Shown: piece by piece, positions 26,832 through 35,891 of the stretch
Numbering within the stretch: the first letter of the stretch is position 1
Layout: each line of letters opens with the position of its first letter
Assembly (NCBI GenBank): GCA_002238445.1
Contig: MPML01000002.1
Span: 186,001 to 250,000 of the forward strand
Direction: 5' to 3'
DNA length: 64,000 bases
Source: Caldilineaceae bacterium bin5
GTDB lineage: Bacteria; Chloroflexota; Anaerolineae; Caldilineales; Caldilineaceae
Translations under genes and position numbers: made by a program
Notes under the pieces: model-generated
The model's database searches: none
What the model was told of the DNA's origin: nothing
What the model saw: only the letters and a program-made list of their open reading frames with translations

Positions 26832-27908
26832 TCATTTCCAGGTAAAGAAGACGCTCAGCCAGCCCTCGTGGGCGGTCATCATGCGATCAAACAGGTCGGG
26901 CGCCTCGGTGTAGGGGGCGACGTGGCTGACGAGCGGTTCGATCTGCAGTTCGCGGCGGCGGATTAGGTCGAGGATCACGTGCTGGTTGCGGACACGAGTC
27001 CAGGGCCAGTAGGGATGGGTGTCGCTCATGCCGGTCTGGTAGGAGCCGGTCATGATGATTTCGCGGCGGAAGAGCTCGTCGGATTCGATGGCGACGGAGC
27101 CGCTGGTGGCGCCGACGAGGATGATGCGGCCGCGATCGGCTGCGGCTTTGATCATGGTGGGGTAGTTGCCGATAAAGGAGGTGGTATGGATTTGCACTTC
27201 GGCGCCGCTGCCGGGCAGCATGCTGGGCAGCGCGCCGCGCCAGCGCCAGGGCAGTTGGGTGTGGGCGCGGATTTCGTTGACGACGTCCTGGCTGGAGGCG
27301 TCGATCTGGTGGGAGGCGCCGAGCTGGGCGGCGAGGTCCAGCCGCTCCTTGATAAGATCGACTCCGATGAGAGGGTGGGCGCCGACGAGGCGGCAGAGTT
27401 GCAGAGCCATCAGGCCCACTACACCGAGCCCGTGGACGGCGACCGACTCCCCGATCTGGATCTGGGCGCGGCGCACGCCGTGCAGTGCGACATCGCCGAG
27501 AACGCAGAAGGCGATTTCGACGTCTGTAAGGTCGTCGGGCAGTTTATGGACATTGTACTGTTGGGGTATAGCGACGTCGTTGGCTTCAAGTTCGGGTGTC
27601 ACAAGCCAGTGGGTGGCATGGTTGCCGCTACAGAGGACGCGATCGCCGACGGCGACCTGGCTGATTTCGCTGCCGGCAGCCTCGACGACGCCGATGGCGG
27701 TGTAACCGAGGCCGGCGGGGGCGAAGGTGGCCTGCTCTGCGGGGCTGGCTGCGCGGCGGCGGCGGATGCCATTCATTTCTGAACCGGCGCTGACTTGGGT
27801 GAGGTGCGTGCGCACAAGCAGTTGATTGGAGGCAGGAGCCGGGACTTCGAATTCTTCGACTTCGATTTGGCCGGCAGGGGTGAGAACCAAGCGTTGTCCT
27901 TTTGTCAC
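26832..27908 (-). CDS. medium-chain dehydrogenase/reductase, zinc ligands not evident
   Basis: 358 residues from GTG at 27908. The N-terminal GroES-like domain reads THLTQVSAGSEMNGIRRR where zinc enzymes have the catalytic Cys, and GYTAIGVVEAAG where they have GHE, so no zinc site is visible. The cofactor fold reads VHGLGVVGLMALQLCRLVG. It differs from 20226 in sequence but shares the SGSE/SRGSE type, as in enzymes related to BchC. It leads a probable minus-strand operon with the unknown gene and the glycosidase-like gene. Confidence 0.8.
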   Translation of the reverse strand: MTKGQRLVLTPAGQIEVEEFEVPAPASNQLLVRTHLTQVSAGSEMNGIRRRRAASPAEQATFAPAGLGYTAIGVVEAAGSEISQVAVGDRVLCSGNHATHWLVTPELEANDVAIPQQYNVHKLPDDLTDVEIAFCVLGDVALHGVRRAQIQIGESVAVHGLGVVGLMALQLCRLVGAHPLIGVDLIKERLDLAAQLGASHQIDASSQDVVNEIRAHTQLPWRWRGALPSMLPGSGAEVQIHTTSFIGNYPTMIKAAADRGRIILVGATSGSVAIESDELFRREIIMTGSYQTGMSDTHPYWPWTRVRNQHVILDLIRRRELQIEPLVSHVAPYTEAPDLFDRMMTAHEGWLSVFFTWK

Positions 27909-27941
27909 GCGAGTTTCCTTTTTGAGGTGGCGCTACGCCGA

Positions 27942-27971
27942 TAGACAGAAGTTCTGGGTCAAGTGTACAAT
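27942..27971 (+). promoter_or_regulatory. sigma70-type promoter of the class IV aminotransferase
   Basis: TAGACA (27942-27947), an 18-nt spacer, TACAAT (27966-27971). The predicted start near 27978 leaves about 66 nt to ATG at 28044. Confidence 0.55.
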
Positions 27972-28043
27972 CATATGCATTCTGATTCCAACAGGACATT
28001 TTTGTGGCCGAAGGCCACAGAACTATGTCAGGGGAGAGTGGCG

Positions 28044-28982
28044 ATGAGTAGCCAGCGCACAGTTTACGTCAGCGGAAAGTTTGTAGCCGAGTGTGAGGCG
28101 GGCTTCTCGATTTTCGATTCTGCGCTCATGTACGGGGATGTAATATTTGAGACGACGCGTACGTTTAACGGACAGCCGTTTCGGCTGCGGGAGCATATTG
28201 AGCGGCTCTATGTAGGGCTGCGGACGCTGGAGATCGATTGCGGGTTGACGCCGGACGGGATGGAGGCGGCGACGCTGGAAACGATCGAGAGGAACCGGGC
28301 CTGCTTCGCGGACGGCAGGGACTTTCAGATCGTACACAATGTCTCGCGGGGACCAATGGGACTTTACGAATCGGTCTTCGAGGGGGGCGTGAGGCCGACG
28401 GTTACGATCAATTGCTGGCCGCTGACGTGGCACCTGGCCGCGTTTGCCGACGCTTACATAAAGGGAGTCCATGCGGTCATCCCGGCGCAGCGTTCGGTGC
28501 CTGCGCGGCTGCTCGACCCCAAGATTAAGAACCGTAGCCGGATCTATTACCAAATTGCCAATTTGCAGGCGCAGAAGGTGGATCCGGAGGCGTGGGCCCT
28601 GTTGACGGACGAGGACGGATTCCTGACGGAGGGCACAGGGTCGAACTTTTTCGTAGTCAAAGATGGCGGCCTGCTGACAGCGGAGCCGCGCAACATTTTG
28701 CGCGGGGTGACGCGGCAGTCGGTTCTGGAGCTGGCAGGGCGACTGGGGCTGCTGTGCCGGGAGTGCAATCTGGAGCCGTACGATGTGATGACGGCGGACG
28801 AGGCGTTCTTCACTTCTACGCCCTTTACGATCATGCCGGCGACGCGCTTTAACGGACACGAAGTGGGGACGGGAGAACCGGGTCCAGTTACGCGGAAGCT
28901 GATGGCGGCCTGGGACCAGATGGTAGAGGTGGAAATGGTGGCGCAGGCGCGGGCCTTTGCGGAGGAAGTGGGAAAGGGATAG
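28044..28982 (+). CDS. class IV PLP aminotransferase (BCAT or aminodeoxychorismate lyase type)
   Basis: 312 residues from ATG at 28044, with GGGGAG upstream. FDSALMYGDVIFETTRTFNG and FRLREHIERL are the class IV opening. LLDPKIKNRSRIYYQIANLQAQ includes the likely PLP Lys region, and LLTDEDGFLTEGTGSNFFVV with DEAFFTSTPFTIMPATRF is the C-terminal signature. Fold-type IV enzymes include branched-chain and D-amino acid aminotransferases and aminodeoxychorismate lyase. These cannot be separated here. The gene is convergent to the Gfo/Idh/MocA gene at 29382, with two repeat copies between. Confidence 0.85.
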   Translation: MSSQRTVYVSGKFVAECEAGFSIFDSALMYGDVIFETTRTFNGQPFRLREHIERLYVGLRTLEIDCGLTPDGMEAATLETIERNRACFADGRDFQIVHNVSRGPMGLYESVFEGGVRPTVTINCWPLTWHLAAFADAYIKGVHAVIPAQRSVPARLLDPKIKNRSRIYYQIANLQAQKVDPEAWALLTDEDGFLTEGTGSNFFVVKDGGLLTAEPRNILRGVTRQSVLELAGRLGLLCRECNLEPYDVMTADEAFFTSTPFTIMPATRFNGHEVGTGEPGPVTRKLMAAWDQMVEVEMVAQARAFAEEVGKG

Positions 28983-29006
28983 GGAAAGTGGTCAGTGGTC
29001 AGTGGC

Positions 29007-29142
29007 GAGATACGGCTTGGGGAGGAAGACTCTGTTGGCTAGACTCGTTGCTGGGGAAGAGTAACCACGGTCGATAGCCAGAGGGGGGCGTTGCGGGGGC
29101 GCAGCCCCTGCACAAGGGAGGCCGCTTGCGGCCGACCGCCCG
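29007..29142 (+). repeat. interspersed intergenic repeat, copy R2 (flank type B)
   Basis: The core is nearly identical to copy R1, with hairpin 2 of the GGCCGC-TT-GCGGCC form. The left flank (GAGATACGGCTTGGGGAGG to GATAGCCA) is of type B and contains TTGCTGGGGAAGAGTAA. It lies between convergent genes, directly after a heptamer repeat (28988-29005). Confidence 0.75.
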
Positions 29143-29198
29143 GGACTGCAGTTTCTGGTTTTCAGTTTTTAGTTTTCAGTGGAACACCGGCAGTTAGT

Positions 29199-29348
29199 GG
29201 TCGGTGGGTTGAGACGGCAGGTGGGAGAGTAGGCACCGTTCGCCAGACACGATGCTGGGGAAGAATAAGCACGGTGGCTAGCCTAGGGGGGCGTTGCGGG
29301 GGCGCAGCCCCTGCACAAGGGAGGCCGCTTGCGGCCGACCGCCCATAT
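29199..29348 (+). repeat. interspersed intergenic repeat, copy R3 (flank type B)
   Basis: This second copy in the same gap starts 57 bases after R2. Its flank GGGTTGAGACGGCAGGTGGG with GATGCTGGGGAAGAATAA is closest to R5 at 63291. The core keeps the same hairpin forms as R1 and R2. A long plus-strand frame crossing both copies and the next gene is not real. Confidence 0.78.
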
Positions 29349-29381
29349 GCAGTATCTGATCTTGCAACTTTGCCGAGTGAG

Positions 29382-30455
29382 TCAATCCCGCGTGAGGGGC
29401 CAGTGGATTTTCTCGATGCCTTTGGCCTGGGAGCGCATGATTGCGATCATGATTTCCAGGCTGTGGAGCGCGCGCTGGCCGCTGGAAATGCTTTCACCGC
29501 CATTTTCCATCAAGTTGATCAGTTCGTCGACGGCGTTGACCATGCCGCTGCCGTAGTCTACGGTTCCGCCAAGCTGGCGACTGGTGACTTCGTGCGGATG
29601 CTCCGGCGAAGTCAGGTAGACAACGGCTTCGGTGTTGCTGATGCGAATTCGGCCCTTGGTGCAGAGGAGGTCGAGCTCGAAGTTGACCAGTGTTCTCTGC
29701 GAGACTTCGATGTGGGCGCGCACGCCGTTGGTGAAGTGGAGATAGGCGGAAGCGCCGGGATCGGTGGTGGGGTCGTGGCCGCCGTCACCGAGGTATTCGG
29801 TGCGGTCCTCGTAACCCTCCTCCATGCCGCCTATGAGCCATTCGGGCGCGGCATCGGCATACATGCAGACGGTGTCGACGAGGTGGGTGCCGTTGCGGAA
29901 GAGCATGGCGCGTTCGCCGCCCAGATGGGCGCCGATGCGGGTAAGAGAGCCGATGCGTCCACTTTCGATGATGGCGAGGGCCTGGCGCCAGAAGGGATCC
30001 CAGCGTCTGCCATGGTTGACGCACATTTGGGCGCCGCTCTTTTCGACGGCGGCCAGCATGCGGTCAGCGTCGGCCAGGGTAGTGGCCAAGGGTTTCTCAC
30101 AGTAGATGGCAGGGACGCCGGCCTCTGCGGCGTCGACGACCATTTGGGCGTGAAGATGGTCGGAGGTGACGACGCTGAGGATATCGAGATTCTCTTGTTC
30201 AATCATGGCGCGGTAGTCGCTGTAGTGCGCGGCTGGGCCCCAGTTTTCTTCATATCGGGTCAGTAGCTCGGGCACCAGTTCACAGACGGCGACCACTTCG
30301 GCGCGTGGATGGGCGGCGTAGGCGGCTGCGTGCGAGTGGGGTTGCGGATGGCGCGTCGCCCATAGGTCATAGCGCGGCGGGGACTGGCCGATGCCGGTCA
30401 GGCCGATGATGCCGGCCCGGTATGTCTTGTCACTGGATTGATTGGTTGCGGACAT
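29382..30455 (-). CDS. Gfo/Idh/MocA family oxidoreductase
   Basis: 357 residues. The Rossmann region reads AGIIGLTGIGQSPPRYDLW, which is looser than usual. The signature is complete, AIYCEKPLATTLADADRM, and the active-site region reads FRNGTHLVDTVCMYAD. The C-terminal domain ends EIMIAIMRSQAKGIEK. It is the last of three such genes in a minus-strand run (29382-32795), each separated by 70-80 nt. The same-type genes probably act on different sugars or on different positions of one sugar. Confidence 0.9.
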   Translation of the reverse strand: MSATNQSSDKTYRAGIIGLTGIGQSPPRYDLWATRHPQPHSHAAAYAAHPRAEVVAVCELVPELLTRYEENWGPAAHYSDYRAMIEQENLDILSVVTSDHLHAQMVVDAAEAGVPAIYCEKPLATTLADADRMLAAVEKSGAQMCVNHGRRWDPFWRQALAIIESGRIGSLTRIGAHLGGERAMLFRNGTHLVDTVCMYADAAPEWLIGGMEEGYEDRTEYLGDGGHDPTTDPGASAYLHFTNGVRAHIEVSQRTLVNFELDLLCTKGRIRISNTEAVVYLTSPEHPHEVTSRQLGGTVDYGSGMVNAVDELINLMENGGESISSGQRALHSLEIMIAIMRSQAKGIEKIHWPLTRD

Positions 30456-30535
30456 TTTCTTCCTCTGCTTGCTGACGCCTGTTGGTAGTTGTGTTGGGAT
30501 AGCAATGGGCTACTCGTCACCAGTCACTGTAGTCC

Positions 30536-31687
30536 TCAATCCTCTTCTTCAAGCCAGAGTGCGTAGGGATTCTCGCGGTTTTTGAGCGGGAAGTCTACGC
30601 GGCCGCGCACGCGTTGCGACTCGTGGATGGCCATGATCATCTCGAGGACGGCGCGGGCATCATGGCCATTGGTTACGGCGGTTACCTGGCGATCCTCTTC
30701 GATGGCGCAGATCAGTTCTTCGACGAAGACGCGGTTGTTCAGTTGGAATTTTTCGGAAACGGAGCGCGGCTGGCCGTCTGCGTTCAGGTCCCATTCGGGG
30801 AGGGAGATGCGTTCCCAGGAGCCGTCTCTGTCGCCGGGGAGCCACTGGCGGTAGGGGTAGTGGTAGAGTTCGCCCAGGGGCGCAGTGCGCAGCGAGAGGA
30901 CGCCGGAGGAGCCGTGGATCTCGAGGCCGAGCCAGTTGACCCGTTCGCGGGTGTCGTTGTCATCGCTGCGGTAGGAGTCGAGATGGGCGGTTACGCCGTT
31001 CTGGAAGACGAAGTAGGCGGCGAGCCCATTGCCGGCGATCAGGCCAACGCCTTCGTCGCCTTCATGGATGTCGGCAGAAGTGAGCTCGCGGCCATCCTGG
31101 GTGACGTGGGCGTGGGCCCAAAGCACATCGGAAGCGGCGAAGAAACGGATATCGTCGAGGAGATGGGTGCCGAGGACGATGAGGTCCATGGCGCCGGCGC
31201 GGCGGTCGGCTTTGCCGTGGCGGCGGATCATCTGGACATCGCCGATGAGGCCGTTGTCGATGAGCTGCCTGGCATGGAGCTCGTAGGGGTTGGCGCGGCG
31301 GTGGGCAACGGCAAGCCTGGTGTTGTGTCGTTCGCAGGCGGCGAGCATGGCATCGGCTTCGGCGAGAGTGCGGGCGAAGGGTTTTTCGCTGAATATGCCC
31401 TTGACGCCGGCTTCGGCGCAGGCGATGACCATTTCTGCGTGCTGGTCAACCCAGCGCGGACAGACGTTTACGAGATCCAACTCCATTTGCGATAGCATTT
31501 GGTGATAGTCGGCGAAGCTGTGGGAGGCGCCGGTGCGCTGGGCAGCGGCGGCGCGCCCCTCTGCGTCCGGGTCGGCGACGGCGACTACGTCGACATTGGG
31601 CAACCCCTGATAGGCTGTATCCAGACCGTGACCGTAGTTGCCGCGTCCGGTGTGGCCGATAATTCCGGCCCGATAGTTTGCTGGCAT
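30536..31687 (-). CDS. Gfo/Idh/MocA family oxidoreductase
   Basis: 383 residues from ATG at 31687. The longer frame to 32161 overlaps the upstream gene out of frame and is not credible. MPANYRAGIIGHTGRGNYGHGLD gives the Rossmann loop, GIFSEKPFARTLAEADAM the signature, and IVLGTHLLDDIRFFA the active-site His. The C-terminal end is charged and ends LEEED. The ribosome site is weak (GGAA). It is the middle gene of the three-gene run. Confidence 0.88.
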   Translation of the reverse strand: MPANYRAGIIGHTGRGNYGHGLDTAYQGLPNVDVVAVADPDAEGRAAAAQRTGASHSFADYHQMLSQMELDLVNVCPRWVDQHAEMVIACAEAGVKGIFSEKPFARTLAEADAMLAACERHNTRLAVAHRRANPYELHARQLIDNGLIGDVQMIRRHGKADRRAGAMDLIVLGTHLLDDIRFFAASDVLWAHAHVTQDGRELTSADIHEGDEGVGLIAGNGLAAYFVFQNGVTAHLDSYRSDDNDTRERVNWLGLEIHGSSGVLSLRTAPLGELYHYPYRQWLPGDRDGSWERISLPEWDLNADGQPRSVSEKFQLNNRVFVEELICAIEEDRQVTAVTNGHDARAVLEMIMAIHESQRVRGRVDFPLKNRENPYALWLEEED

Positions 31688-31757
31688 CGAAATTTCCAGG
31701 ACTCCTGTGGTTTGTGGTTGGCGGCCGAGAGTAATTTGCGGTTTGCAGGTGCCGCGG

Positions 31758-32795
31758 TTACTCGCCGGTCGAGCGGATTTCGAGTTCGTCCAGGCCGGGA
31801 GCGAGGGGTAGACGCACCTGAGTGCCTGTCTTGTGGGAGATGTGGATGGCGGTGATGGCTTCGAGTACTTTGAGGCCGTCGCGTCCTGTCGAAACACTTT
31901 CTCGATCTTCAAGCAGACAGTCGATGCTTTCGCGGGTGGCGGAATAGAAGTAGTCGTCGAGCTTGAACTCGGTCGGCATGTCGGGGATAGGCTGAAATTC
32001 GTAACGTGTTCCGTAGCCCTCGTCGGCTTCGACAAGGGGGCCATATTCCCAGAGGCCGCGACGCTCGCTGAAATGGACGCGGCCTTCGGTGCCGGCAATT
32101 GTAGTGTACCCCAGATGCTCCCTGCGTTCGGCGATGCAATCGATGAAGATGACGACGCCATCGGAGCAGGCGATCATGCCGCCGCCTCCAGGATCGGCCA
32201 CGGTCTCCGTGTTCAGATAGCCGGAAACGAGCTGCGGCTGCGCGGACGTGAAGAAGAAGGCATAGTCAACGGTATGGGTGCCGTTTGTGAGGAGGGGCCG
32301 GCAGCCTTCGTAGGTGATGGTCTTGACGCGGCCGACGGCGCCCTCGTCGATCATGCGCTTGAGGCGCTGGTAGTGGGGGAGAAAGCGGCGCGTATGTTCG
32401 GTGATAAGACGAGAGCCGCTACGATCACAGGCCGCAACCATTTTGCGACCCCAGGCGACGCTGGTGGCGAGCGGCTTCTCGACCATGATCACTTTGATAC
32501 CGGCTTCGGCGGCTTCGATGACGGGATGGTGATGGTAGAGCGTGTTTGTCGTGACATCTACGATATCGAGGCGGGCCTTTTCGTACATGTCGACGGCGGT
32601 AGGATAGCGGTGTTCGGGGGCGATCTCCCATTCATCGCCGAACTGCTGGAGTCGCTGCGGGTCGATGTCGGCGATTGCGACCAGCTCGGCGTCCTCGCAG
32701 CGGCGGTAGCCGGCAGCGTGGGAGAAGGGTCTGCCCCCCAAGCCGCCGATCGGTCCGGCGCCGACGATTCCGACTCTGACTTTGGCTTTTGACAT
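31758..32795 (-). CDS. Gfo/Idh/MocA family oxidoreductase
   Basis: 345 residues. MSKAKVRVGIVGAGPIGGLGGRP is a good glycine loop. The signature IMVEKPLATSVAWGRKM and the active-site TNGTHTVDYAFFF are complete. The C-terminus ends APGLDELEIRSTGE. It opens the run of three Gfo/Idh/MocA genes. The GNAT gene ends 52 nt before it on the same strand. Confidence 0.9.
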   Translation of the reverse strand: MSKAKVRVGIVGAGPIGGLGGRPFSHAAGYRRCEDAELVAIADIDPQRLQQFGDEWEIAPEHRYPTAVDMYEKARLDIVDVTTNTLYHHHPVIEAAEAGIKVIMVEKPLATSVAWGRKMVAACDRSGSRLITEHTRRFLPHYQRLKRMIDEGAVGRVKTITYEGCRPLLTNGTHTVDYAFFFTSAQPQLVSGYLNTETVADPGGGGMIACSDGVVIFIDCIAERREHLGYTTIAGTEGRVHFSERRGLWEYGPLVEADEGYGTRYEFQPIPDMPTEFKLDDYFYSATRESIDCLLEDRESVSTGRDGLKVLEAITAIHISHKTGTQVRLPLAPGLDELEIRSTGE

Positions 32796-32846
32796 TTTTG
32801 AGCTCCTGGGACTGCATTGGGTAATACGTATGGCGTAGGACTGATT

Positions 32847-33329
32847 CTAAGGGTTGTCTGCGGAGATCGGCATGATGTAGTGGATCTGGCGGGCTACTTC
32901 CTGGAACCCGAAGTCGGGGTAGAAGTGTCCGCCGACGTCGTTTTGGTCCAGAGTCTCGATGCGGGCATAGGACAGTCCTTCGGCGGCGAAATAGGCGACG
33001 GCCTCCTCGAGCAGGCGGCGGCCGATGCCGCGCTGCTGGAATTCGGGCAGGACGGCAAAGTTGGGGATGCCACCGATGCCAGCGGCCTTATCGACGCGCG
33101 TGGTGACGTAGCCAACGATCCGGCCATCGACTTCGGCGACGAGGATACCGGCTGCGTTGATTTCGGCGTCGTCGTCTATGTGGCGTTTTTTGCGCCAGCG
33201 CCAATCTTTGCCATGGACGAGCCCGTAGAGGCGCTCGATGTTCTGGTCGATGGAGACGCCGTCGAAGCAGATGGCGGTGATTGTCTTCAGTGTTTCCAGA
33301 TCGGAAGGTCGATAGCGTCGTATTTCCAT
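32847..33329 (-). CDS. GNAT family N-acetyltransferase
   Basis: 160 residues from ATG at 33329 (AGGAA upstream; an in-frame start at 33344 is possible). MEIRRYRPSDLETLKTITA opens a GNAT fold. LVAEVDGRIVGYVTTRVD is strand 4, and FQQRGIGRRLLEEAVAYF is the acetyl-CoA binding motif A (R-G-x-G-R). The acceptor is unknown. It sits between a glycosidase-like gene and the Gfo/Idh/MocA run on the minus strand. Confidence 0.87.
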   Translation of the reverse strand: MEIRRYRPSDLETLKTITAICFDGVSIDQNIERLYGLVHGKDWRWRKKRHIDDDAEINAAGILVAEVDGRIVGYVTTRVDKAAGIGGIPNFAVLPEFQQRGIGRRLLEEAVAYFAAEGLSYARIETLDQNDVGGHFYPDFGFQEVARQIHYIMPISADNP

Positions 33330-33385
33330 CGAAAGTTCCTGCAAGAGGCGGCGGTCGGGCCGGCGTGTATCTTATGGGGATTGCC

Positions 33386-34840
33386 TCACTCGACGAATTG
33401 GAAGGCGTAGACGTCGGCGTCATGCAGCGAGAAGCGTAGCCGGACCAGTTCACCGCTTAGTGGGCTAACGTCCGGGCCGTGTGTCCAGCGCACGGTACGG
33501 TCAAGATCGTCCCCCAGGAGCTGGATGCAGTCGGACATGCCATAGCCCTCGACGGCCAGATCGACCTGTCCATGCAGAATCTCGACGCGTACGCTGCCCG
33601 CGGCTGAAGCGGAGAAGTTCAGCTCCAGGTTGCGGCCAGTGAACCTGATGGGCTTAGTGATCATCTCGCCGCCGCTGGGGGGCGCGTGGAGGGAAACGAA
33701 GCCGTCCATGCGGAGCGTGTAGCGGCGCTGGCTCAGGCCCTGCCCGCGCCAGTAGCCTTCGCTGACATACATTGAGAGCTCATCGGGCGCGCCGTCGAAA
33801 TGCGAGCGGGTGGTGACGAGTCCCCAATTCTGGTAGTTGTCGCCGTAAGTCCAATTGTCCTGTGGCCGCAGTCCTGGGCGGATGAATGCCTCGGGCCAGA
33901 TGTTGAATTCAAGTCCGTCGCGGCTGCTCATGAAGAGGCCGTCGGTCACGGCGGCGCCGTGGCGTTCCTGGGTGTCTGCGCGGAGGCGGCGATGCTCCTG
34001 TTCGGGCAGGTCCTCGATGGCAGGCGACCAGGGGCGCTCGACGTAGCGGGCGGGGAAGCCGACAAACAGGTGGGGGGCGCGTTCGTAGGGCGCGATCTGA
34101 TTCGTGTACAGTTCGGCGATACGGGTGGGGTTGTAATCGATGAAGACCGGCTCGCTCCAGTTGAGAAAATCGGGCGAGACACAGGTCATGATGTCGCGGC
34201 CGTGGCGAAAATCGCGATGGTAGTCACGATATTCGCCGCGCTCGGCGTCCCAGAAGGCAAGGTTCTGGGAATCGAAATAGCCCTCGGTGATCACCGGTTC
34301 GTCGTGCATTTGCGTCCAGTGGAGGCCGTCGGGTGAGCTGAGCGCGAAAAGGCCTTTGTATCCTCTGTTGTTGGCGAACGCCTTATATCTTTGCGCGGGC
34401 GGCGCATCGGGATTGGGGTCCTTGAACGGCGCGAAGTTAATGGCCGGGCTGGAGTCGTCGCGGGCATCGAGGATGATGTTGTTGTGGCGCGACCCATCGT
34501 ACTCGACGAGGCCGAGGTCCGGTTTGCTCCAGTGGATGCCGTCACTGCTTTCGGCCACGCAGACGACTTCGGGGTGGGCAAATTCCAGGGACCCGGAGTC
34601 GATGGTAAAGTGCCAGCCGCGGTAGTACATGAGATAGCGGTCATCGTCCTGGAAGACGGTTACGTAGCCGGAGGCGTTGCCCTCCCAGGGCGCGTCCGTT
34701 TCGATGGCGATTTCTTGTGGCACGGGGCGGTGGAGGCGCAGTTCAGCGTCGCGGGTCATGGCGGCGATGAGATAGTCGTCGACCATCAGTTCCCGACGGG
34801 AGCCGATATCGATAACAGCGCTACTGTGTGTAGAGGTCAT
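33386..34840 (-). CDS. propeller-like glycosidase-type protein, uncharacterised, copy 2
   Basis: 484 residues from ATG at 34840, with AAAGGGAG upstream. It is clearly paralogous to 24331-25833. Shared features include REL/PLIDD-YLIA near the start, DAPWEGNASGY, EGYFDSQNLAFWDAERGEY, LFMSSRDGLEFNIWPEAFI, MDGFVSLHAPPSGG and a closing DVYAFQFVE. Overall similarity is moderate, with the central blade motifs best kept. It may hydrolyse a glycoside. The N-terminal pair Asp-Asp (MVDDYLIAAM) is the most promising candidate site but is unproven. Confidence 0.7.
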   Translation of the reverse strand: MTSTHSSAVIDIGSRRELMVDDYLIAAMTRDAELRLHRPVPQEIAIETDAPWEGNASGYVTVFQDDDRYLMYYRGWHFTIDSGSLEFAHPEVVCVAESSDGIHWSKPDLGLVEYDGSRHNNIILDARDDSSPAINFAPFKDPNPDAPPAQRYKAFANNRGYKGLFALSSPDGLHWTQMHDEPVITEGYFDSQNLAFWDAERGEYRDYHRDFRHGRDIMTCVSPDFLNWSEPVFIDYNPTRIAELYTNQIAPYERAPHLFVGFPARYVERPWSPAIEDLPEQEHRRLRADTQERHGAAVTDGLFMSSRDGLEFNIWPEAFIRPGLRPQDNWTYGDNYQNWGLVTTRSHFDGAPDELSMYVSEGYWRGQGLSQRRYTLRMDGFVSLHAPPSGGEMITKPIRFTGRNLELNFSASAAGSVRVEILHGQVDLAVEGYGMSDCIQLLGDDLDRTVRWTHGPDVSPLSGELVRLRFSLHDADVYAFQFVE

Positions 34841-34949
34841 GGATGCTCCCTTTCTTACGCGATATTGCACCTGTCGGTTTCGAGCAGTGCCGCTGCAAAA
34901 AGAGCTTGTCTGACCCAGCCGTTAGGGTTGGGCCGCCAGGATCGGGCGT

Positions 34950-35816
34950 TCAGGCCGGTGTCAATCCGATGCGATCGAGGCGGTGTTTGGCCTCGGCGTA
35001 CACGTCCGGGGGCAGTGGGCCGGCCAATACGGCTTGCGCATTTTCTGCGAGATGCCTGGGATTGGTAGTGCCGACGATAGTTGAGTGGACGTCTGGATGC
35101 GACAACGTATAACGCAGGATGAATGAAGTGTCGCTCTCGCCCTGCTGCTTTAGTTCGGCCAGCCCGGCCTTTTCATAAGCCTGCCAGCGGTCCGAAGAGC
35201 CGAGGCCGACGCCCGGCTTGCCGAGGGCTACGCCGCCGCGGATTATGGTGCCGGCGCCGGCCTGCGCGGTGGTGGTCAGCCAGTTTTCGTGGTCTCGCTC
35301 CAGGGCGGAGTAGGGGATCTGGTAGGCGTCAAAGACATCCCAGCTGAGATAGGTGGGCAGATGGGGCAGGGTGGTGGACATGCCGATCCAGCGCACCTTG
35401 CCCTGGGTGCGCATATCTTGCAGCGCCTCGACCAGTTCTCCTTGTTCACATTCGGCCACGGACGGGTTGTGCAGTTGCATGATGTCCACGCTATCAACGC
35501 GCAGGCGTTTCAGGCTTTCATGCAGGCCGCGGAACAGGTTCTCCCTGGTCCAGGTATGGCCATCGGGATGGCAGCCGCACTTGGTGGCGAGGACATACTC
35601 ATGGCGGCGGTGACGAAGGAAGCGACCGATCATCTCCTCGCTGTTGCCGTAATCGTTGGCGGTGTCGATGAAGTTGATGCCGGAATCGAGGACGGCGTTG
35701 AGCTGGGCCTCCATTTCGTCATCGTTCATGGATCGCCGATGTCCCGCGCCAAATCCAAGCCGGGTGACCTCCAGACCGGTACGACCGAGGGTTGCGGTGG
35801 GGAGGATATTGGACAT
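34950..35816 (-). CDS. aldo/keto reductase
   Basis: 288 residues from ATG at 35816 (GAAAGG upstream; a longer frame to 35879 has no support). The catalytic tetrad is visible: Asp and Tyr in NFIDTANDYGNSEEMI, Lys in YVLATKCGCHP and His in DIMQLHNPSVAE. The substrate loop and the C-terminal HSTIVGTTNPRHLAEN are typical. NADPH-dependent reduction of a sugar-derived carbonyl is likely in this neighbourhood. It is 75 nt from the phytanoyl-CoA dioxygenase gene on the same strand. Confidence 0.9.
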   Translation of the reverse strand: MSNILPTATLGRTGLEVTRLGFGAGHRRSMNDDEMEAQLNAVLDSGINFIDTANDYGNSEEMIGRFLRHRRHEYVLATKCGCHPDGHTWTRENLFRGLHESLKRLRVDSVDIMQLHNPSVAECEQGELVEALQDMRTQGKVRWIGMSTTLPHLPTYLSWDVFDAYQIPYSALERDHENWLTTTAQAGAGTIIRGGVALGKPGVGLGSSDRWQAYEKAGLAELKQQGESDTSFILRYTLSHPDVHSTIVGTTNPRHLAENAQAVLAGPLPPDVYAEAKHRLDRIGLTPA

Positions 35817-35891
35817 GGCAAGCCTTTCGTGGATGTGGTATCGGGTAAGAGATGCGTCGGTCTTCGGGCTACTGACCACTTGTCGCTGCAG

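Noticed and set aside
29091..30266. Long plus-strand frame of about 390 codons
   Set aside because: It runs through two repeat copies and antisense to a Gfo/Idh/MocA gene; no ribosome site and no family similarity.
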